Notes: generated by a model not told the origin, from the letters alone. A stretch of 64,000 nt of DNA from Gemmatimonadota bacterium (GCA_016874005.1 VGVQ01000002.1:1-64000), one strand, 5' to 3'. Positions 27,268 to 36,505 are shown, counted from the stretch's first letter. Numbers and translations: made by a program.

Positions 27268-29115
27268 TCAGCGACCGCGGAAATACACCGCCCCACCGCC
27301 GGACGTCCCGACGATCAGGTCCACTCGCCCATCTCCGTCGAGGTCCGCGGCCGCCGGCGCGCTGATCACCGGAACATCGACCCGGAAGCCGGAATCCGCC
27401 ACGAACCTGGCCTCCGAGCGACTGCCCTGATTCCGGAACAGCACGAGCCCTTGATCGTCTGACCCCATCAGCAGGTCGAGATCGCCGTCGCCATCGAGGT
27501 CCACCAGCGCCGGAACGCTCCGCCGGCCGACGTCGATTCCGCCGTACTCGTCGCTGATCAGCACGAACCGTGGGGCCGACGCCGTTCCCTCGTTGCGATA
27601 GAGGTTGAGGGTTCCGGATGCCTCGCCGATCAAGAGGTCGAGGTCGCCGTCGCCGTCGAGGTCGCCGAGCGCGGGCGTGGTATTGCTGCCCCTGGTGATC
27701 CTGACCAGCGCCGAATCGGCCTCGACCCACCGGGGCGACGTCTTGGTGCCGTCGTTCCGCCACCAGCCGACCGCGGCGCCGTAGGATCCGAGGACCAGGT
27801 CGAAATCACCGTCGCCGTCGAGATCGCCCCAGGCGGGCGCCTGGTGATATCGGCCCCGAATCGGCAGCGACCCGCGCATCGCGAACGCGGGTGCCCGGGC
27901 GGTGCCGACGTTCTCGAAGCGGTAGATCCGCGAGGTCTGCCGCTCGAACGGCTCGATCTTGTTGGCGAGATAGAGGTCGAGATCGCCGTCGCCGTCGGTA
28001 TCCGCGAGACTCGGGATCGCCTCACTGCCGACGTCGATCATCGAGAGGAGTTGCTCGCGCCGGTGGACCCACCCGCCGGCCGGCGTCCGGGTGAAGAGAT
28101 GGAGATTGGCGATGGTGGTCTTGATCGGATCGTAGGAGCCGCCGAGCACCCCGACCACCAGGTCGAGCCTCCCATCGCCGTCCAAGTCGGAGAACGCCGG
28201 CGCGTTGTAACCGCTCGTCACCAGTGGCGCGTCCGCCGGGAAGCGAACCGGCTCCCGCCGAAGCCTCGGCTCACGGCAACTGCCGGCATTCTCGAACAGG
28301 AGCAGCCCGGCCTCGAAGAAGTCGCCCCAGAAGAGGTCGAGGTCGCCGTCGACGTCGTGGTCGACGAAGGCCATGGTGTTGGCCCCGTGCATGCTGCCCT
28401 GACCGGTGATGATCTCGAGGTCCTGGAACCGATCGCTCACCAACCGAAAGCGGGGCACGGCCGCCCCCGGATCGACGATCTCGTAATGAAGGATGGTGCC
28501 TTGAATCCGACCGATGAACAGGTCGACCTTGGCGTTGCAGTCGATGTCGACGAATTGGGCGATGTTCTGCCGATCGGCGAAGATCGGCGCCCCGCTCGCG
28601 TCTCGCAGCGTGTCGGCCAGGGCTTGGTAGCGAGGCACCGCCCGACTTCCGACGTTCCGATACATCCGGATGTAGCTGCTGGGCCACTCGGCGAAGAGAT
28701 CGAGGTCGCCGTCGCCGTCGACGTCGACGAACCGCGACCATTCCCCGACGTCGATGCCCTGGTATTGGCTGGTCCGGTACCGGTAGTGAGGCAGGCCCTC
28801 GGTGTCGGAGCCGTCTCGGGCGAGCCAGAGCATCGCGCCGCTGTATTCCTGAATGATGAGGTCTTCGTGGCCGTCGCCGTCGAGGTCGGCCAACTGGGGA
28901 CGGGGGATGTTGAGCCCGCCGAGGAACGGCAGTTCGACCGCTCGCCCGGTCGAGTCGCGGACCGGAAACGGCGCCGCCTGATACTCGAACGTCCCGGCAC
29001 CGGCCCGGGGGCCGGGGCCTAACGCCGCGGGATTCCCTCCCCCCCCGACACAACCGATGAGAGCGGCCGCGCCGGTCAGCCATGCCGCGGTCCGTTTGGG
29101 ACCGGCGCCGGTCAT
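27268..29115 (-). CDS. VCBS/FG-GAP repeat lipoprotein
   Basis: A 615-residue protein with an N-terminal lipobox ALIGC. The rest is a set of about nine FG-GAP/VCBS blades, each with an acidic calcium-binding loop of the form DLDGDGDLDL. The loops give a strong DNA-level repeat (variants of gccgtcgccgtcgaggtc on the plus strand at about 27485, 27645, 27805, 27985, 28335, 28705 and 28870). Such proteins form seven- or more-bladed propellers at the cell surface that bind sugars or proteins. The ATG at 29115 overlaps the stop of the upstream YncE-like gene as ATGA; a GTG at 29121 is also possible. It is the last gene of a three-gene run starting at 32641. Confidence 0.85.
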   Translation of the reverse strand: MTGAGPKRTAAWLTGAAALIGCVGGGGNPAALGPGPRAGAGTFEYQAAPFPVRDSTGRAVELPFLGGLNIPRPQLADLDGDGHEDLIIQEYSGAMLWLARDGSDTEGLPHYRYRTSQYQGIDVGEWSRFVDVDGDGDLDLFAEWPSSYIRMYRNVGSRAVPRYQALADTLRDASGAPIFADRQNIAQFVDIDCNAKVDLFIGRIQGTILHYEIVDPGAAVPRFRLVSDRFQDLEIITGQGSMHGANTMAFVDHDVDGDLDLFWGDFFEAGLLLFENAGSCREPRLRREPVRFPADAPLVTSGYNAPAFSDLDGDGRLDLVVGVLGGSYDPIKTTIANLHLFTRTPAGGWVHRREQLLSMIDVGSEAIPSLADTDGDGDLDLYLANKIEPFERQTSRIYRFENVGTARAPAFAMRGSLPIRGRYHQAPAWGDLDGDGDFDLVLGSYGAAVGWWRNDGTKTSPRWVEADSALVRITRGSNTTPALGDLDGDGDLDLLIGEASGTLNLYRNEGTASAPRFVLISDEYGGIDVGRRSVPALVDLDGDGDLDLLMGSDDQGLVLFRNQGSRSEARFVADSGFRVDVPVISAPAAADLDGDGRVDLIVGTSGGGAVYFRGR

Positions 29116-30194
29116 CGACACCGGCCCGGCGGTCCCTTCCCGTCGCGAGACCGAACGCCCATCCCCGCCGCGTAATGGCCCACCGCGATGGGAGTCTCGG
29201 CCGTCCGGCTCGCCACGCAGATCGGCACCACCGTGCCGGTCCCGGTCGCCTTGTGACCGTCATGGTCGTGCGCCCCGCCCGATTGGTGCCGGTTGCTGAT
29301 GTAGAGGTACGCCCCATCGGGGCCCAGGGCCACGCCGTGCGGCTGGCCGAACCCGGGCGACTCGATGAGGCCCGTCACGGTCCAGCTCGCCACGTCGACC
29401 ACCGAGACCAGGTTGGCATCGAGATTGGTGACGAACACGGTGGCGCCGTCGAGGGTGAAGATCGGCTCGAACGGCCCCTTGGCCATTGGCACCGCCCGAG
29501 CGAAGACCGGCTTGCCGGGGTCGCTGACGTCGTACACCAGGAGCCGGTTGGCCGACTGGGCCGTCACCACCAGCCAGCGGCCGTCGCCGGAGACGGCGAA
29601 CTGGGTGAGCGACTGCGGCTCACCGTCGACATCCACCAGCGTCGACTGCCCGTCGGCGAGCCGCACGCTGGCGAGCTGATTGGTTCCGAGACTCGCGGTG
29701 TAGACGTACTCGCCCCGCGGGTCCGCGATCAGAGCGTGAGGCCGAGGGAAGAACACCTCGATCTCGTCCACCAGCCGCATCTCGGACGGGCGAATGATCG
29801 CGAGCCGCCGAGGCGGATTGACCGCGCTCATCGACCGGCCCACGATCAGCCGGTCGCGGCCGGCATCGAGACTCATCAGCCCCGGGACCTCCAGCGCCAC
29901 CAACCCGACCACCCGGTTCTGGCGGTCGAACTTGACCACCTTCCCGGCCCCGATCATGGTCAGGTACCAGAACTGTCCATCGGGCGACACCTGGGCATGG
30001 TGAGGCTTGGCGTTCGGCCCGAACCCGAGCGGCTCGAGCCGGAGGGTCTCGACCACCCGATGGCTCGCCAGGTCGACGATCGACACCGTGCCGTCGTCCT
30101 GGTTGGCGACGTAGAGCCGATCCTGCCCGGCGAGGCGGGTGACCGACCCCGCCCCGATCACCGCGACGCCGAGGATACCCCGCAGGAACCGCAT
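29112..30194 (-). CDS. YncE/cytochrome-D1-like secreted beta-propeller
   Basis: A 360-residue exported protein made of about seven propeller repeats of the YVTN/NHL type: LYVANQDDGTVSIVDLASHRVVETL, then WYLTMIGAGKVVKFD, YVYTASLGTNQLASV and VFVTNLDANLVSVVDVAS. Near the C-terminus is a His/Asp-rich loop (SGGAHDHDGHK) that could bind metal. Such proteins bind DNA or act as periplasmic scaffolds in other bacteria; the role here is unknown. The start at 30194 has GAGGAGG about 6 bp upstream; the frame extends to 30308 inside the upstream gene without a ribosome site. It is 11 bp from the upstream gene and overlaps the downstream one. Confidence 0.85.
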   Translation of the reverse strand: MRFLRGILGVAVIGAGSVTRLAGQDRLYVANQDDGTVSIVDLASHRVVETLRLEPLGFGPNAKPHHAQVSPDGQFWYLTMIGAGKVVKFDRQNRVVGLVALEVPGLMSLDAGRDRLIVGRSMSAVNPPRRLAIIRPSEMRLVDEIEVFFPRPHALIADPRGEYVYTASLGTNQLASVRLADGQSTLVDVDGEPQSLTQFAVSGDGRWLVVTAQSANRLLVYDVSDPGKPVFARAVPMAKGPFEPIFTLDGATVFVTNLDANLVSVVDVASWTVTGLIESPGFGQPHGVALGPDGAYLYISNRHQSGGAHDHDGHKATGTGTVVPICVASRTAETPIAVGHYAAGMGVRSRDGKGPPGRCR

Positions 30195-30205
30195 GACCCG
30201 CCTCC

Positions 30206-32641
30206 TCACGGCACCGGCGACAGCTTCCGGTGCTTGACGATGAAGAGCCCCTGGCTGATGCTCGACACCACGATCGTACCGCTCTTGAAATACGGGTAGT
30301 TGCTCCACGATCCGTCGAAGCCCGGGGCGTTCTCACCCCAGGGCACCGTGTCGAGGTACCCAACTTCGACCGGGTTGAGCGGATCGGCGACGTCCACCAC
30401 CCGGAGGCCCGCGATATAGTTCGACTGGTACATGTAGCGGCCCCGGATGTACAGATTGTGGTCCGAGGCGGCCGTCGTCCCGTAGAACTCCTTGACCAAC
30501 ACCGGCTCGTCGAGCTTGGTCACGTCCCAGATCAGGGTTCGGGTCTTCGGGGCATGGCCCGCGATCTCGTCGCCCTCGTCGTCCAGGAAGAAGTAGCGAT
30601 GATCCTCGCTCAGCCACCCCTGGTGGGCGTACGAGGTATTCGGGTATTCGGCGACGGAGATCCGCTTGGGCGCGGTTTTCTCGGTCACGTCGGCGATGCC
30701 CACCGCGGTCTCGGACGAGTTGAAGCAGATCTCGCGACCAGCGTACCGGGCGTCCGGGCCCCGGTAGGTCACGCACTGCGAGTCGTGGGTGTACCCGGTT
30801 TTGGCATTGCCGGTCGACCGATCGGCCCAGCACCCCGCGAACTTGGGCACCTTGGGGTCCCGGATGTCGATCATGTGAAGCGCCCCGCCGCAGGTTTCGC
30901 CGCCGCCGCTGTTACCGATCGGATAGGCGAATCCGGTTTCCTCATTGATCGCGATGTTGTGGGCGCTGGCGATCTTGTCGTACACGGTGTCCGGTTTGAA
31001 CGTCACCGGCGCGCCGCTGGTGCTCCGCAGCCGAGTCAAGTCGAAGACCTGGACCCCGTGCGGACCGGCATTGTCGGCCACCACGAACATGTGGTCCTTG
31101 TAGACCTTCATGTCACGCCAGTTGCTCGGCCGGGCCCCGGTCGTCAGCGGTAACTCGCCCGCGTATCGCGGGTTGACCGGGTCGGTGACGTCGACGAACG
31201 CGGTCCCGTCCACCCGACCGACCAGCGCCCACTCCTTGCCGGTGATTGGATCGGTCCAGCCCCAGATGTCGTTGAGCTTGATGCCGCGTTGTCCGCCCAG
31301 GGCCCGGATCGGCAGGAACGCCTGGAGATCGACCTCCTGGCAATTGAATCCCTGGGCATCTCCTTCCTGGCACTTCTTCTCGGTTCCGCCAGTGATCGTG
31401 GGTAGGACGAACGGCTTGTCGACCAGGCGGCCGGCCGCCCGCCAGGTGGTGCCTTCCCGGACGAACACGTGGGCGAGCCCTTCCGCGAACTCCGCCGCCG
31501 GGGCGCCGATCACGGCCATGGTGGGACTCGCCGCCATGGCGAGCCCGAGCCCGTTTTGACCCTGCGATTCGACGGTCAGCTTCTGGCGCTCGACCCAACC
31601 AGTCCCTTCCCTGCCGAACACGTAGACGGCGCCGGCGAACTGGCCAGTGAACGGGGCGCCGGCGAGCAACTGATCGCCGGCGGCGACCAAGGTGAGTCCG
31701 AGCGCTTGGAACCCCGTCGCCGGGGCCGACGTGGTCGAGAGCCGACCGGTTGACGCCCAGGCCCCGTCTGCCTGCCGCTCGAAGCGGTAGACCGCTCCGG
31801 CGCCCCGAGCCGCGCCCGGCGCCGTCGCAAACGCTTCTCGGCCAGCCAAGTGTACGGCGCTCCCCAAACCCGTTACGCTGTCGGTCGGCGGGAGGGCGAG
31901 GATGCCGTCCGGCGAGAAGCTGGCGCCGTTCATTCGATAGACCGTAGCGGTCCCGGGCTTCGGACGGCCGCCGCCAGAGCCCCCGGTAGCCGCGGGGCCA
32001 GGCGAGGCGACCAGCACCCGGTCGCCGTCGACCGCGAGCGCCCCGCCGAGGCGGTCGCCCGGTTCCCGCCCGGTGAGCACCGCGATCGGGGCGCCCCATT
32101 TCGCTCCGCTCCGTCGAACGACGTAGAGGGCACCGCGCGCCGAGTCGCGTCCGGGGGCGCCGATCAGGAGGGCGTCGCCGGCGAACGCCAACCGAGCGCC
32201 GAACTGATCGCGGCCGGTTCCATCGGAGAGCACGAGCCGGGCGACCTCGCGAAACTGCCCGCCGGATCGCTGGAACAGATAGACGGCGCCGCCGCCGGAG
32301 CCGGCCCCGCCGACCGCCATCCAGTCGCCCAGGGCGGCGAGACTCGCTCCGAAAGCGTCGCCGGGTTTGGCGTCGCTGGGCGCCAGGGCCGCGTACTCGG
32401 CCCAGTTGCCGTCAGCGCCGCGCCGGAAGAGGTGTACCCCGCCGCCGCGCGGCAGTTGCACCACGTTGCCGAACGCGCCAGACTCGCTCCGACCGACCGC
32501 GATCTCGTCGCCGATGATCGCCATCGAGGACCCGAAGCCAGCCATGGCGCTCGGCCGGCTGCGGTCCCCGGCCCAGGTCTGCCCGGCGGCGCTGGTCACG
32601 CCGAAGACCATCAATCCGCCAACCATCCACCGTCCCACCAT
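30206..32641 (-). CDS. Choice-of-anchor B family protein with FG-GAP N-terminal half
   Basis: An 811-residue exported protein. A signal peptide ending at SAAGQ is followed by about seven FG-GAP-like repeats (FGASLAALGDWMAVGG, FGARLAFAGDALLIGAP and others) to residue 400. The second half is a choice-of-anchor B/LVIVD domain: WGWTDPITGKEWALVGRVDGTAFVDVTDP, SAHNIAINEETGFAY, THDSQCVTYRGPD and SDHNLYIRG. The conserved histidines and aspartates in that half are typical. Proteins of this kind in other phyla are surface-anchored; no anchor is seen here. GAGGGGG precedes the ATG by 6 bp. It is the first gene of the run to 27268. Confidence 0.85.
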   Translation of the reverse strand: MVGRWMVGGLMVFGVTSAAGQTWAGDRSRPSAMAGFGSSMAIIGDEIAVGRSESGAFGNVVQLPRGGGVHLFRRGADGNWAEYAALAPSDAKPGDAFGASLAALGDWMAVGGAGSGGGAVYLFQRSGGQFREVARLVLSDGTGRDQFGARLAFAGDALLIGAPGRDSARGALYVVRRSGAKWGAPIAVLTGREPGDRLGGALAVDGDRVLVASPGPAATGGSGGGRPKPGTATVYRMNGASFSPDGILALPPTDSVTGLGSAVHLAGREAFATAPGAARGAGAVYRFERQADGAWASTGRLSTTSAPATGFQALGLTLVAAGDQLLAGAPFTGQFAGAVYVFGREGTGWVERQKLTVESQGQNGLGLAMAASPTMAVIGAPAAEFAEGLAHVFVREGTTWRAAGRLVDKPFVLPTITGGTEKKCQEGDAQGFNCQEVDLQAFLPIRALGGQRGIKLNDIWGWTDPITGKEWALVGRVDGTAFVDVTDPVNPRYAGELPLTTGARPSNWRDMKVYKDHMFVVADNAGPHGVQVFDLTRLRSTSGAPVTFKPDTVYDKIASAHNIAINEETGFAYPIGNSGGGETCGGALHMIDIRDPKVPKFAGCWADRSTGNAKTGYTHDSQCVTYRGPDARYAGREICFNSSETAVGIADVTEKTAPKRISVAEYPNTSYAHQGWLSEDHRYFFLDDEGDEIAGHAPKTRTLIWDVTKLDEPVLVKEFYGTTAASDHNLYIRGRYMYQSNYIAGLRVVDVADPLNPVEVGYLDTVPWGENAPGFDGSWSNYPYFKSGTIVVSSISQGLFIVKHRKLSPVP

Positions 32642-32679
32642 TCGCGCCCCCTCTAGTCGTTGACTGAGCTTCTCATCGT

Positions 32680-33129
32680 TCAGACGAACTTCGCCACGCC
32701 GAGTCGAATCCCCTTACCGGGAAGGACCATCATGGTCGACGCTCCCCGAGCGACCAGGCGTGCCCGGTCATCCAGGATCGTCGCCTCCGCGTAGACCACC
32801 GACCGGCCCCCCCGAACCAACCGACCTTCCGCCACCAGCCGCCCGTCGGTCACGCTTTCGAGATAGTTGAGCTTCAAGTCGACGTTGACCAGACCGACCC
32901 CATCCGCCAGACCGCCGAACCCGGCCCAGAACGTCGCCGTGTCGACGAGCGTGGCGATCACTCCTCCATGTACGATGCCGAACGGCTGGATGTGACAGCG
33001 GGCCACCTCGAGTTCCACCCGGGCCCCGTCGATCCGGACCTCCGCGAGCCGCATCGGAAGATGGCTGACGAACGGACTCGCGTTGACCGTTCGATAGAGC
33101 TCTTCGAGATACTTGGGGTTGAGGATCAT
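32680..33129 (-). CDS. PaaI-type hotdog thioesterase
   Basis: A 149-residue single hotdog-fold protein (PF03061). The signature HGGVIATLVDTATFWAG gives the central helix with its catalytic Asp position, followed by the strand LVNVDLKLNYLE and the final VVYAEATILD. Family members hydrolyse phenylacetyl- or other aryl/medium-chain acyl-CoAs. The ATG at 33129 is chosen because it starts the domain; the longer frame to 33222 has no ribosome site. It diverges from the epimerase-like gene across 107 bp. Confidence 0.85.
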   Translation of the reverse strand: MILNPKYLEELYRTVNASPFVSHLPMRLAEVRIDGARVELEVARCHIQPFGIVHGGVIATLVDTATFWAGFGGLADGVGLVNVDLKLNYLESVTDGRLVAEGRLVRGGRSVVYAEATILDDRARLVARGASTMMVLPGKGIRLGVAKFV

Positions 33130-33185
33130 CCGCCCAAATCTACTCGGACTCGAGGCCCCCCGTTCCCCTGTTCCCGTCGGGCCCG

Positions 33186-33191
33186 TATACT
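33186..33191 (+). promoter_or_regulatory. Candidate -10 box TATACT
   Basis: TATACT lies 45 bp before the ATG at 33237 in a divergent intergenic gap. The -35 position (33163-33168) reads TTCCCC, a weak match. Confidence 0.35.
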
Positions 33192-33236
33192 TGAGGAATT
33201 GCATCCAATTTTGTCTGCTCACGCCGAGTCGCCATC

Positions 33237-34343
33237 ATGCCAACCACCCGCCGCAACTTCATTCAATCGAGCGCCGCCGCCGGCGCCGCCCTGGCCCTGG
33301 CCCCCCAAGTGAGGGCCGAGTCGCTCTTTGGCCGAGCCCCGATGCGCGTCCTCATTCTCGGCGGGACGGGTTTCATCGGCCCGCACCAAGTCGAGTACGC
33401 TCTGGCCCGGGGCCACAAGCTCACGCTCTTCAACCGGGGCAAAACCAACCCCAACCTGTTCCCCAAGGCCGAGAAGCTCGAGGGCGATCGCGACGGCAAG
33501 CTGGACGCCCTCAAGGGCCGCACCTGGGATCTGGTGATCGATAACTCCGGCTACGTCCCCCGCCACGTCCGCGACTCGGCCCAGCTGCTCAAGGGTAAGG
33601 TCGGCCGCTATCTCTTCGTGTCGACCCTGTCGGTTTTCGCCGATTTCTCGGTGAAGGGCCTCGACGAGAACAGCCCCACCGCCCCGCTGACCGAGCCGGG
33701 ATCCGAGGACAGCCGGAAACACTACGGGCCGCTCAAGGCGCTTTGCGAGCAGGAAGTGCTCACCGCCTACGGCGACAAGGCCACGATCGTGCGCCCTGGC
33801 CTGATCGTCGGCCCCGGCGACACCACCGACCGCTTCACCTATTGGCCAGTTCGGATCGACAAGGGTGGCGAGGTGCTGGCCCCGGGACAGCCCGACGAGC
33901 CGGTCCTCATCATCGACGTCCGGGACCTGTGCGAATGGTGCGTCCGGCTGGGCGAATCCGGGGTCGGCGGCATCTTCAACGCGGTCGGACCCAAGGCGCA
34001 GCTGTCGATCGCCGAGATGCTCTATGGCATCAAGAGCGTCACCACCAGCGGCGCCCAGTTCACCTTCGTCCCGGCCGATTTCCTCGAACAGCATAAGGTC
34101 CGGCCTTGGTCCGACATGCCGGTGTGGTTCCCGCCCAAGGGCCCGATGGCCGGGTTCGGGTTCTTCAGCCGGGAGAAGGCCATCGCCAACGGGCTGACCT
34201 TCCGCCCTCTCGCCGACACCGCCAAGGCTACCCTCGACTGGTGGAAGACCTTGCCCGCCGAGCGCCGGGCGACCTTGAAGGCCGGCATCTCGGCGGAGCG
34301 CGAAGCCGCGGTGTTGGCCGCGTGGAGGAACCGGACCCCATAA
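33237..34343 (+). CDS. Tat-exported NAD-dependent epimerase/dehydratase-like protein
   Basis: A 368-residue extended-SDR protein preceded by a twin-arginine signal (TRRNFIQSSAAAGAALALA). The Rossmann start GGTGFIG, with the following basic residue (FNRG) for NADP or NAD discrimination, is clear. The family's catalytic Tyr is probably in HYGPLKALCE, a YxxxK-like arrangement. An exported SDR needs its cofactor loaded before Tat transport. Similar Tat-linked epimerase-like proteins are known in soil bacteria with no assigned substrate. Its end overlaps the GTG of the next gene by 22 bp, linking it to the transporter at 34322. Confidence 0.82.
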   Translation: MPTTRRNFIQSSAAAGAALALAPQVRAESLFGRAPMRVLILGGTGFIGPHQVEYALARGHKLTLFNRGKTNPNLFPKAEKLEGDRDGKLDALKGRTWDLVIDNSGYVPRHVRDSAQLLKGKVGRYLFVSTLSVFADFSVKGLDENSPTAPLTEPGSEDSRKHYGPLKALCEQEVLTAYGDKATIVRPGLIVGPGDTTDRFTYWPVRIDKGGEVLAPGQPDEPVLIIDVRDLCEWCVRLGESGVGGIFNAVGPKAQLSIAEMLYGIKSVTTSGAQFTFVPADFLEQHKVRPWSDMPVWFPPKGPMAGFGFFSREKAIANGLTFRPLADTAKATLDWWKTLPAERRATLKAGISAEREAAVLAAWRNRTP

Positions 34344-35629
34344 CCGCCACCCCGGAAACTCAGCCGAACTGGTTCGACAAGCTGGTCCACACCAAGCCCG
34401 GCGAACTCAAGCCGGCGCTGTGGGCGGCGAGCTATTTCTTCTCGATCATGGCGGCGTATTTCATCCTCCGCCCGATTCGCGACGAAGCGGCGGTGGCGGG
34501 CGGGATCCGCAACCTGCCCTGGATGTTCACCGCCACGATGATTGCGATGCTGATCGTCAACCCAGCGTTCGCGGCCCTGGTGGCCCGGTTGTCTCGGCAG
34601 CGGTTCGTCTCGCTCGCCTATCGCTTCTTCGTGGTCAACCTGCTGATCTTCTTCGCGCTCTTCAAGGGTCTCCCGGAGGCCCACCAGATCTGGGTCGGCC
34701 GGGCGTTCTACATCTGGGCCAGCGTGTTCAATTTGTTCGTGGTCTCGGTTTTCTGGGGCTTCATGGCGGACGCCTTCACCTCGGAGCAGGGGAAGCGGCT
34801 CTTCGGGTTCATTGGCGTGGGAGGTACGTTAGGCACGATCGTCGGCTCGACCATCACCGCGAGCCTGGTCCAGGCGGTTGGCAGCGCGGCGCTGCTGTTG
34901 GTCTCGGCGGTGTTCCTCGAGGTGGCGGTCTTGCTGGTGCGACGGCTCTCGTCCTTGTTCCGAGAACGCGCGGCGGCGGGCGGAGCCGCCCCGGCCGAGG
35001 CGGCCATCGGTGGGGGGGTGCTCGACGGGATCAAGCACGTCTTGGCCTCGCCGTATCTGCTCGGCATTGGCCTCTACATGCTGCTCTACACCATCGGCTC
35101 CACCTTCCTCTATTTCCAGCAGGCCTACGTGGTCGAGGCGGCCTATCAGGACCGGGCGGCCCGCACCGCGTTGTTCGCCCGGATCGACCTCGCGGTCAAT
35201 ACCCTGACCATCGTGGCTCAGCTGTTCCTCACCGGCCGCCTGATGCAGCGGCTTGGGATTGCCGCCATGCTGGCGATCGTGCCGGCGATTTCGGTCATCG
35301 GGTTTGCCGGTCTCGGGTTGTGGCCCACCGTGGCCATGTTGGTCGGCTTCCAGGTCCTCCGGCGCGCCGGCAATTTCGCGGTGGCGCGGCCCTCCCGCGA
35401 GGTGCTCTACACCGTGGTGAGCCGCGAGGACAAGTTCAAAGCCAAGTCGTTCAACGACACCTTCGTCTACCGACTCGGCGATCAGATCGGCGCCTGGACC
35501 GACAAGGCAGTCGGGGCCCTCGGCTACGGCATGGGCGGGTTGGCGCTGCTCGCCGCCCCGCTCGCCGCGCTCTGGCTCGTGGTCGGGGTCTGGCTGGGAC
35601 GCCGCCAGGCGCAAATGGCCAAGGCGTAG
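34322..35629 (+). CDS. Nucleotide-exchanger-like (Npt/AAA-type) MFS transporter, second copy
   Basis: A 435-residue protein with about 12 helices, plainly a paralogue of the protein at 19805-21157. RPIRDEAAVAGGIRNLPW, YRFFVVNLLIFFALF, VFNLFVVSVFWGFM, KRLFGFIGVGGT and REVLYTVVSREDKFKAKSF line up position by position. The start is GTG at 34322, inside the epimerase gene. It has no ribosome site; GGAGGAA just after it raises the possibility of a non-ATG start at 34340. The substrate is unknown, as for the first copy. Translational coupling to the Tat-exported SDR is likely. Confidence 0.78.
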   Translation: MEEPDPITATPETQPNWFDKLVHTKPGELKPALWAASYFFSIMAAYFILRPIRDEAAVAGGIRNLPWMFTATMIAMLIVNPAFAALVARLSRQRFVSLAYRFFVVNLLIFFALFKGLPEAHQIWVGRAFYIWASVFNLFVVSVFWGFMADAFTSEQGKRLFGFIGVGGTLGTIVGSTITASLVQAVGSAALLLVSAVFLEVAVLLVRRLSSLFRERAAAGGAAPAEAAIGGGVLDGIKHVLASPYLLGIGLYMLLYTIGSTFLYFQQAYVVEAAYQDRAARTALFARIDLAVNTLTIVAQLFLTGRLMQRLGIAAMLAIVPAISVIGFAGLGLWPTVAMLVGFQVLRRAGNFAVARPSREVLYTVVSREDKFKAKSFNDTFVYRLGDQIGAWTDKAVGALGYGMGGLALLAAPLAALWLVVGVWLGRRQAQMAKA

Positions 35630-35693
35630 CTGCAACGGTTGGCAGCACGGGGCCACCGCGGCCGGTAGCCCATGAAATTTGCTTTCCATGTGT

Positions 35694-35724
35694 GCCCGGG
35701 GGGCGGATCGTTCGTCCCCCGGGC
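35694..35724 (+). promoter_or_regulatory. Strong hairpin in the leader of the DUF4382-like gene
   Basis: GCCCGGGGGGCG and CGTCCCCCGGGC can pair over 12 bp, with one G-U wobble and a 7-base loop. It lies 26 bp before the ATG at 35751, with no T-run after it. It may be a leader structure affecting translation or mRNA stability, or the terminator region of the preceding gene. Confidence 0.4.
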
Positions 35725-35750
35725 GCATCGTTACCAAAGGGAAAGCAACC

Positions 35751-36485
35751 ATGAACGGCAAAGCATTGACGGTTCTCGCCCTCGTCGCGGGAGCAGCCTG
35801 CTCGTACGGCACCAGCGGACCCGAGGGGACCGGCCAGGTGGTCGTGCAACTCGCCAATCGGGCACCCGGTGGCGCCGGAGCGGCCGGTTCCGCGGTCGAC
35901 ATTCTCGCCATTACCAAAGTGCAGCTTGTTGCTCGGAAGGTTCGGCTGGCCCGGGCCTCGGGGTCGTGTCCGTCGAACGAGGCGGCCGGCGAGGGTAGCG
36001 AGGCCGCGGGCGAAGTCGGCTGCCCGGTGGTCAAGGCGGGCCCGCTGCTGTTGGAGCCCCCGATCACCGACGGCGCCATTGCCGCCTTCACCGCGGATCT
36101 GCCCGCTGGCAGCTACAGTCGGCTTCGCTTACAGGTCCACAAGCCGACCGGCGGCAATGACCAGGCGTTTCTCCAAGCCAACCCAACCTTCGACGGGGTC
36201 AGCATCAGAGTCGAAGGCAGCTACAACGCAGCCCCGTTCACGTTTGTCACCGGCTTGACCACGGTTCAGGAGATCCCGCTCGACAGCCCCATCGAGGTGG
36301 TCGAGGGCACGCCAGTGGAGGTCACCCTGCTGCTCGACGTGAAGGCCTGGTTCGCCGCCCCGGGAGGGACGGGGTGGGTCGATCCGACCGGGCTGACACA
36401 ACAGCAGCGGGCTCGGGTCGAGCAGAACATCCGCACCGCGTTCCGGGCGTTTCGGGACAAAAATCGAGACGCAACAGCCGACTGA
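35751..36485 (+). CDS. DUF4382-like lipoprotein
   Basis: A 244-residue protein with a lipobox GAAC followed by SYGTSGPEG. The mature domain begins with a TGQVVVQLAN strand and contains LPAGSYSRLRLQV, the hallmark turn of DUF4382, then a long beta-region and a C-terminal helix (QQRARVEQNIRTAFRAFRDK). A short low-complexity insert (EAAGEGSEAAGEVG) sits at about residue 80. The function of DUF4382 is unknown; members are surface lipoproteins. The ATG at 35751 is preceded by AAGGGAAAG. The gene ends 20 bp before a strong intrinsic terminator. Confidence 0.75.
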   Translation: MNGKALTVLALVAGAACSYGTSGPEGTGQVVVQLANRAPGGAGAAGSAVDILAITKVQLVARKVRLARASGSCPSNEAAGEGSEAAGEVGCPVVKAGPLLLEPPITDGAIAAFTADLPAGSYSRLRLQVHKPTGGNDQAFLQANPTFDGVSIRVEGSYNAAPFTFVTGLTTVQEIPLDSPIEVVEGTPVEVTLLLDVKAWFAAPGGTGWVDPTGLTQQQRARVEQNIRTAFRAFRDKNRDATAD

Positions 36486-36505
36486 GTCAGGAGTCCTGGG
36501 ACAAC

